DNA of 9,829 nucleotides from an uncultured Faecalibacterium sp. (GTDB lineage Bacteria; Bacillota; Clostridia; Oscillospirales; Ruminococcaceae): positions 1 to 9,829 of the forward strand of contig CALDNF010000125.1 of NCBI GenBank assembly GCA_937917475.1. The letters run 5' to 3'. The notes beneath the pieces are model-generated. The model had not been told where the DNA came from and did not search any database. It was given only the letters and a program-made list of their open reading frames with translations. Below are positions 6,165-9,829 of this stretch, one piece after another. Position 1 is the stretch's first letter; each line of letters starts with the position of its first letter. The position numbers and the translations under genes are program-made.

Positions 6165-6835
6165 GCGTGAGCCTGTCGGTTTTGGCTGCAATGGGCAGTC
6201 TGCTGCTGTTTTTGCTCAAGACGATCGGCATCCTGCTGTTGGCGGTGCTGGTGCTTCTGATTTTGATGTTGACCATTCCGTTCTGCGCCGATGTGTGCTG
6301 GGAGCATGACACCCTGACGATAAAGGCGGGTGCGCTGGGGATCACCTTCCCGGTGCTCCAGTACCCGGCCCCGGAAAAGCCGGAAAAAAAGAAGAAAGCC
6401 AAAAAGGAGAAAAAGGCAAAAAAGTCTGCACCGAAAAAAAAGCCGACACCTCCTCGGGAAAAAGCAAAGCTGACTCTGAACATCGTCTGTACCATATTAA
6501 AGGGTGCAGGGCGGCTGACTAAAGCAGTGTTCGGGGCTCTGCGGTTCACAAAGATCCGGGTCTGCCTCGGCGTGCGGGGAGAGGACCCTGCTGCTGCGGC
6601 CCGGAATTATGGGAAACTGAACGGATGGCTTTATTCGGCTCTCGGTCTGCTGGATCGGTTCGTTTACCTTGATTTTAAGGAACTGCGCATCCTGCCGGAC
6701 TTCGGTAGTGCAGAACCCACGGTGGAAGATCGGGTATCTTTCCGGGTGTCGGCAAGAGCATTTTTCATCGCTGCCGCTGCGGTACGGGTACTTTATGAAT
6801 TCTGGCGTGAAAAAGTACTGGACGTATTCGTCTAA
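6161..6835 (+). CDS. DUF2953 family membrane-anchored protein
   Basis: Protein of 224 residues with one strong N-terminal membrane segment (about 17-42, rich in Leu/Ile/Val) followed by a predicted soluble part, fitting the DUF2953 family found between scpAB and gerW in clostridia. Residues 72-102 are an extremely lysine-rich linker (poly-Lys with Glu, Pro and Ala), matching an A-rich DNA stretch around 6380-6445. After the linker are two amphipathic regions, including YGKLNGWLYSALGLLDRF, and a final hydrophobic stretch near 205-215. The start overlaps the scpB stop (ATGA). Function is unknown. In spore formers the family is linked by neighbourhood to GerW/YtfJ. The family call rests on resemblance and context. 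Confidence 0.78.
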   Translation: MSVSLSVLAAMGSLLLFLLKTIGILLLAVLVLLILMLTIPFCADVCWEHDTLTIKAGALGITFPVLQYPAPEKPEKKKKAKKEKKAKKSAPKKKPTPPREKAKLTLNIVCTILKGAGRLTKAVFGALRFTKIRVCLGVRGEDPAAAARNYGKLNGWLYSALGLLDRFVYLDFKELRILPDFGSAEPTVEDRVSFRVSARAFFIAAAAVRVLYEFWREKVLDVFV

Positions 6836-6848
6836 AATATGTTACAAT
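6819..6848 (+). promoter_or_regulatory. Candidate extended -10 promoter for gerW
   Basis: TACAAT (6843-6848) is preceded by TG one base upstream (TGTTACAAT), an extended -10 element. A weak -35 match, TGGACG, lies at 6819-6824 with an 18-bp spacer. It straddles the end of the DUF2953 gene and would give gerW and rluB a transcript separate from the scpAB operon. Confidence 0.5.
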
Positions 6849-6873
6849 AATAACGTATGGTGTGTTCGTTTCC

Positions 6874-6923
6874 CCTGCACCCTTCAAAAGGGCAGGAAAG
6901 CAGGCTCCCGGGAGGGTTCCCGG
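6874..6923 (+). other. Two stem-loops in the gerW leader
   Basis: Hairpin A pairs CCTG (6874-6877) and CCCTT (6880-6884) with AAGGG and CAGG (6888-6896), with a 2-nt bulge and a 3-nt loop. Hairpin B pairs CCGGGA (6908-6913) with TCCCGG (6918-6923) around a 4-nt loop. Neither is followed by a T run, so they do not look like terminators. They lie 18 bp or more before the AGGAGG site of gerW (6941-6946) and may affect leader stability or translation. Confidence 0.45.
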
Positions 6924-6954
6924 ATAAATCTGAAAACAAGAGGAGGCCTATTTT

Positions 6955-7359
6955 ATGGCTGAGCATCCGATCCAAGGATTAATGAACGTCACGATGGACA
7001 AGATCCGCCAGATGACGGATTCCAACACCATCATCGGCAAACCCATCACGACCGAGGACGGCACCACCATCCTGCCGGTGTCCAAAGTTTCGTTTGGCTT
7101 TGCATCCGGCGGCGCAGATTTTGACGGCAAGAATTCCGCCAATAAGGATCTGTTCGGCGGCGGCTCCGGCGCCGGCGTGAACATCCAGCCGGTGGCATTT
7201 CTGGTGATCAAGGACGGCTGCGTGCGCACCATTCAGCTGTCGGACAGCTCCAACACCATTGATCGTGCCCTGACCATGATCCCCGAACTGGTGGAGAAGG
7301 TCAGCGCATTGCTCAAAAAAGAGGAGGCTCCGGCCCCGGACGAGGCCAAGCCTCAGTAA
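6955..7359 (+). CDS. GerW family (YtfJ) sporulation-associated protein
   Basis: Protein of 134 residues that matches the GerW/YtfJ family along its length: HPIQGLMNVTMDKIRQM at the start, NTIIGKPITTEDGTTILPVSKVSFGFASGG (24-53), the glycine-rich FGGGSGAGVNIQPVAFLVI (67-85), and a helical TIDRALTMIPELVEKV near the end. A short acidic, Pro/Ala-rich tail follows (EEAPAPDEAKPQ). In Bacillus the family member is a spore protein needed for normal germination, while many non-spore-forming clostridia keep a copy whose role is unknown. AGGAGG lies 8 bp before the start. It sits between DUF2953 and rluB, a common clostridial order. Confidence 0.93.
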   Translation: MAEHPIQGLMNVTMDKIRQMTDSNTIIGKPITTEDGTTILPVSKVSFGFASGGADFDGKNSANKDLFGGGSGAGVNIQPVAFLVIKDGCVRTIQLSDSSNTIDRALTMIPELVEKVSALLKKEEAPAPDEAKPQ

Positions 7360-7400
7360 ACCCTGAGCCCGCAAAGGGCGTTTTGAGTGCCGGGAGGCAC
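7352..7400 (+). other. Tandem small stem-loops between gerW and rluB
   Basis: Three short inverted repeats occur in a row. CTCAG/CTGAG (7352-7356, 7363-7367) spans the gerW stop codon. GCCC/GGGC (7367-7370, 7376-7379) is followed by GTTTT and resembles a very weak terminator. GTGCC/GGCAC (7387-7391, 7396-7400) has a GGGA loop and lies just before the rluB ribosome binding site AAGGAG (7403-7408). The first two share a base and exclude each other. Stems are only 4-5 bp, so function is uncertain. Confidence 0.4.
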
Positions 7401-7414
7401 ACAAGGAGAAAACT

Positions 7415-8248
7415 ATGGCAGAAGAACGTATTCAGAAGATCATGAGCGAGCAGGGGCTGTGCTCCCGCCGTGCAGCAGAGCAGATCATCGCCGAGGGCCG
7501 GGTCAAGGTCAATGGCCACCCGGTCAAGGTTGGCGACAAGATGGACCCCAACCGGGATGTGCTCCATGTGGACGACCAGCGGATCTATATCAAGAAGGAT
7601 CAGCAGCTCTATTATCTTGCCCTGTACAAGCCCCGGGGCTATGTGACCACCGCCAGCGATGAGCTGGGCCGCAAAACGGTCATGGATCTGGTCACGGATA
7701 TTCCGGCACGGCTGTATCCGGTGGGCCGTCTCGATAAGGACAGCGAGGGCCTGCTGCTGATGACCAACGACGGTGCCTTTGCACAGGCGGTCACGCATCC
7801 CTCGGGCGGCATCTCCAAGCTGTACCGGGTCACCGTGCAGCCCCGGGCTACCGAGGCACAGATCCTCAAGCTGAGCTCCGGCGTGGTGCTGGACGACGGC
7901 ACCAAGACGATGCCCTGTGCCATCAATGTGGTCACCGACGAGCCGGGCCGCACCGTCATGGAGATGACCCTGAAAGAGGGCAAGAACCGTGAGATCCGCC
8001 GGATGTGCGAGACTGTGGGCCTTGAGGTCATCCGTCTGAAGCGGAACGCCGAAGGCGTGGTCAAGCTGGGGATGCTGCAGCCCGGCAAATACCGGGAACT
8101 GACCAAGGCTGAGGTGTCCGGCCTGCGTGCGGCAGCCGCAAAGGGCCGTGCGCAGACCCGCTCTGCAGCTCTCCAGTCCAAGGCGGCTTCCCGCCGTCCC
8201 AGCGGCCCTGTGGGCCATGCATCCGCTGCCCAGCGGAAGAAAAAATAA
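7415..8248 (+). CDS. rluB: Pseudouridine synthase RluB family (23S rRNA)
   Basis: Isomerises a uridine to pseudouridine in RNA. By family the target is the 23S rRNA helix near position 2605, though RsuA-like 16S enzymes are related. Length is 277 residues. An N-terminal S4 RNA-binding domain (about 3-50: RIQKIMSEQGLCSRRAAEQI, VKVNGHPV) is followed by the catalytic domain with the signature PVGRLDKDSEGLLLMTNDG (102-120), where Asp107 is the predicted catalytic residue, and EGKNREIRRMCETVG (about 188-202). A basic, Ala/Ser/Arg/Lys-rich tail of about 40 residues ends in RKKK and may add RNA affinity. AAGGAG lies 6 bp before the start. It is 55 bp after gerW and probably co-transcribed with it. 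Confidence 0.93.
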   Translation: MAEERIQKIMSEQGLCSRRAAEQIIAEGRVKVNGHPVKVGDKMDPNRDVLHVDDQRIYIKKDQQLYYLALYKPRGYVTTASDELGRKTVMDLVTDIPARLYPVGRLDKDSEGLLLMTNDGAFAQAVTHPSGGISKLYRVTVQPRATEAQILKLSSGVVLDDGTKTMPCAINVVTDEPGRTVMEMTLKEGKNREIRRMCETVGLEVIRLKRNAEGVVKLGMLQPGKYRELTKAEVSGLRAAAAKGRAQTRSAALQSKAASRRPSGPVGHASAAQRKKK

Positions 8249-8322
8249 GCATTATGCCCGAAAGTTTCGCCGATTTGCCGGGAAATGTGTCTTTCTCTGA
8301 AAAAAAGGAATGGCTCAGCCCC

Positions 8323-8351
8323 TTGAGAATCAAGAAAATTTAAGGTATAAT
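8323..8351 (+). promoter_or_regulatory. Strong promoter of the carboxyltransferase operon
   Basis: TTGAGA (-35, 8323-8328) and a perfect TATAAT (-10, 8346-8351) are separated by 17 bp, the best promoter match in the window. The expected start is near 8358, about 40 bp before the ATG at 8397. The 148-bp gap from 8249 to 8396 has no convincing terminator for rluB. Confidence 0.88.
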
Positions 8352-8383
8352 ATATCTAATTTTGAAAGCTCACACAGACAAGC

Positions 8384-8390
8384 AGGAGGT
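8384..8390 (+). promoter_or_regulatory. Ribosome binding site that fixes the carboxyltransferase start
   Basis: AGGAGGT lies 6 bp before the ATG at 8397. The same frame is open back to an ATG at 8310, but that codon is upstream of the promoter and cannot be on the transcript, so 8397 is the start. Confidence 0.9.
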
Positions 8391-8396
8391 CTTACC

Positions 8397-9716
8397 ATGG
8401 CTTCAAAGAGTAACAAAGGAGAAATCCTCGCCAAGTTCTTCGACGACGGGGAGTATACCGCACTGTTTGCGGACGGCGCAGTAAGCGCAGCCTGCGGCTA
8501 TGCGGCCGGTCAGCAGGCCTACGCTGTTTATCAGAACGGCGAGGCTGTGACTGTCAAGGATGTTGAAAAGAACATCAAGGTTCTGGAAGTGGCAGCTCAG
8601 ACGGGCTGCCCTGTGGTCACGTTCTACAACTCTGTCGGTGCAAAGCTGGCAGAGGGTCTGGATGTCCTGACCGCAAGCGCAAAGCTGAACGCTGCCATCG
8701 CAAAGGTGTCCGGCGTTGTACCTCAGGTCGCAGTGGTTTTGGGCGTCTGCGGCGGCACCAGCGCACTGAGCGCAGCCAATGCCGATGTCTGCATCATGGC
8801 AGAGGGCGCAGAGCTGTTCTTCACGGCTCCGTTTACCTCTGCCGCAAAGGGTGATAAGGTCGCCGATGCCGGTTCCGCAGCAGCAGCTGCAAAGGCTGGC
8901 GTTGCTGCCATCGTTGCCCCGACCGCTGAGGAGGCAGCTGAGAAGGCTGCTCACATTGTGGGCCTGCTGCCTGCAAACAACCTCACCGGCCCCGCCATCT
9001 TCGAGTTTGAGCAGCCCGCAGAGGTGCTCACCGCCGGTGCTGCTCCCGCAAAGGCTGCTGCTGCCCTCATTGATAAGGACAGCGCAGTGGAGATGTATGC
9101 AGGTTTCGGCAAAAATGTCTACACCGCATTTGCCACCATCGGCGGCAATGCCGTGGGCATTGTTGCCACCGGCGAGAGCCTGTGCCACAACTGCGTGGCT
9201 AAGGCATCCCGCTTTGTTCGCCTGTGCGACGCTTTCAGCGTGCCTGTGCTGACCATCGTGGATACCAAGGGCTTTGTTCCCAGCACCACCGATGACATTG
9301 CAGGCGGCATCCGTGAGGCTGCCCGTCTGGCTGCTACCTATGCCGACGCTACCACCGCTAAGGTCTGCCTGATCGCAGGCAAGGCTGTGGGCCCGGTCTA
9401 CACCGCACTGGCAAATGCCGATCTGAAGATCGCTGTCAACGGCTGCACCGTCAGCGCGCTGGAGCCTAATGCCGCAGTCTCCGTCCTGTACAAGGAGGAG
9501 ATTGACGCATCCGATAACATCATCGCTGCCACCAACGCTAAGGCTGCTACTTATGCTGCCGAGGTGTGCAGTGCATCCAATGCTGTGGCCACCGGCGCAG
9601 CAGACATGATCTGCGATGCTGCCAACGCCCGTGCAAGCGTGGTGGCTGCTCTGGAGCTGCTGAGCACCAAGCGTGCTGCCCGCCTGCCCAAGAAGCACGG
9701 CAACATGGCTCTGTAA
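8397..9716 (+). CDS. Carboxyltransferase-domain protein, probable biotin-dependent decarboxylase/carboxylase subunit
   Basis: Protein of 439 residues in the acyl-CoA carboxyltransferase (crotonase-fold) family, which moves CO2 between biotin and an acyl-CoA or keto acid. Two related halves are visible. The N-half has SVGAKLAEG, VSGVVPQVAVVLGVCGG (about 105-121, first oxyanion-type glycine loop) and FFTAPF. The C-half has IGGNAVGIVATGES, KASRFVRLCDAFSVPVLTIVDTKGFVPS, GKAVGPVYTAL (second loop) and AVSVLYKEEI. It is shorter than the usual 500 or so residues, mainly by a trimmed N-terminus. Alanine is about a quarter of residues by hand count. Together with the strong promoter and GCT/GCA-rich codon choice, this suggests high expression. 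A biotin carrier follows 71 bp later, as in glutaconyl-CoA, methylmalonyl-CoA and oxaloacetate decarboxylase operons. The substrate is not determinable here. Confidence 0.85.
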   Translation: MASKSNKGEILAKFFDDGEYTALFADGAVSAACGYAAGQQAYAVYQNGEAVTVKDVEKNIKVLEVAAQTGCPVVTFYNSVGAKLAEGLDVLTASAKLNAAIAKVSGVVPQVAVVLGVCGGTSALSAANADVCIMAEGAELFFTAPFTSAAKGDKVADAGSAAAAAKAGVAAIVAPTAEEAAEKAAHIVGLLPANNLTGPAIFEFEQPAEVLTAGAAPAKAAAALIDKDSAVEMYAGFGKNVYTAFATIGGNAVGIVATGESLCHNCVAKASRFVRLCDAFSVPVLTIVDTKGFVPSTTDDIAGGIREAARLAATYADATTAKVCLIAGKAVGPVYTALANADLKIAVNGCTVSALEPNAAVSVLYKEEIDASDNIIAATNAKAATYAAEVCSASNAVATGAADMICDAANARASVVAALELLSTKRAARLPKKHGNMAL

Positions 9717-9787
9717 GAGTTTTCGGACGTACAGAAACGTAAGATAGAACGAAACAGGAACTGATTTTTGTTCAGGAGGATTCTTCC

Positions 9788-9829
9788 ATGAAGTACTACA
9801 ATATTACCGTCAATGGCGTTGCTTACAGC
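9788..9829 (+). CDS. Probable biotin carrier (biotinyl domain) protein, N-terminal fragment
   Basis: Only the first 14 codons are inside the window, reading MKYYNITVNGVAYS. This resembles the opening of small biotin carrier subunits of sodium-pumping decarboxylases, which typically begin MKYYNITVNG followed by a Pro/Ala-rich linker and a C-terminal biotinyl domain with an MKM lysine. AGGAGGA (9774-9780) lies 7 bp before the ATG. Position directly after the carboxyltransferase gene supports the call. The domain that would prove it is outside the window. Confidence 0.7.
   Translation, partial: MKYYNITVNGVAYS

Noticed and set aside
7313..8218. Long minus-strand open frame opposite rluB and the gerW end
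   Set aside because: It is antisense to a clearly identified pseudouridine synthase and shows no domain or start signal of its own.
8249..8322. Possible rluB terminator
   Set aside because: Short palindromes such as CGAAA/TTTCG exist, but there is no stable GC stem followed by a T run, so I do not call a terminator.
8403..9698. Long minus-strand open frame opposite the carboxyltransferase gene
   Set aside because: It is an artefact of the Ala-rich, high-GC codons of the sense gene. The product is Cys/Gly/His-rich nonsense with no family resemblance, and it lacks a credible ribosome binding site.

Overview
The window is high-GC bacterial chromosome with dense, short-spaced gene clusters, strong AGGAGG-type ribosome binding sites and clear sigma-A-like promoters. 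Gene content and order (scpA-scpB-DUF2953-gerW-rluB, a small DUF4250 protein, a Zn-ribbon type L28, and a carboxyltransferase followed by a biotin carrier) point to an anaerobic Firmicute of the Clostridia, most like Faecalibacterium and its Oscillospiraceae/Ruminococcaceae relatives. That placement is inferred from protein resemblance only.

Left third (1-4021), all on the minus strand. First comes a copper-efflux unit: csoR (repressor, 1295-1669) followed by copA (copper-exporting P1B ATPase, 1232 running off the left edge). A CsoR-type operator lies inside the spacer of the csoR promoter. copA carries an apparent one-base deletion exactly at its CPC metal-binding motif. Next is a three-gene cluster: DUF4250 (3584-3760), an esterase-family protein whose nucleophile serine is an aspartate (2765-3571), and a TIM-barrel sugar phosphate isomerase/epimerase (1911-2747). 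It ends in a perfect 10-bp-stem terminator. The ribosomal protein gene rpmB (3833-4021) has its own promoter and terminator. That terminator sits only 27 bp before the DUF4250 start.

Middle and right (4217-8248), all on the plus strand and divergent from rpmB. A promoter at 4152-4180 drives a translationally coupled run: site-2-protease-like membrane metalloprotease, scpA, scpB, and a DUF2953 membrane protein, with 1-4 bp overlaps at every junction. After a 119-bp structured gap with a candidate extended -10 promoter come gerW (YtfJ family) and rluB (23S rRNA pseudouridine synthase). ScpA and ScpB together form the kleisin and accessory subunits of the SMC condensin. The neighbouring DUF2953, GerW and RluB genes are a familiar clostridial arrangement, here without the spmA, spmB and dacB genes often found beside rluB.

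Right end (8249-9829). A near-consensus promoter (TTGAGA, 17 bp, TATAAT) starts a new operon: a compact, alanine-rich acyl-CoA carboxyltransferase-family subunit (8397-9716), then the first 14 codons of a probable biotin carrier protein. This looks like the start of a biotin-dependent decarboxylase or carboxylase operon whose remaining subunits lie outside the window.

I found no tRNA, rRNA, CRISPR array, insertion sequence or attachment site, and no clearly novel multi-gene system. The points most worth checking are the copA frameshift, the promoter-embedded CsoR operator with a Cys-rich CsoR extension, the apparent pseudo-esterase, and the terminator or promoter overlap in front of DUF4250.
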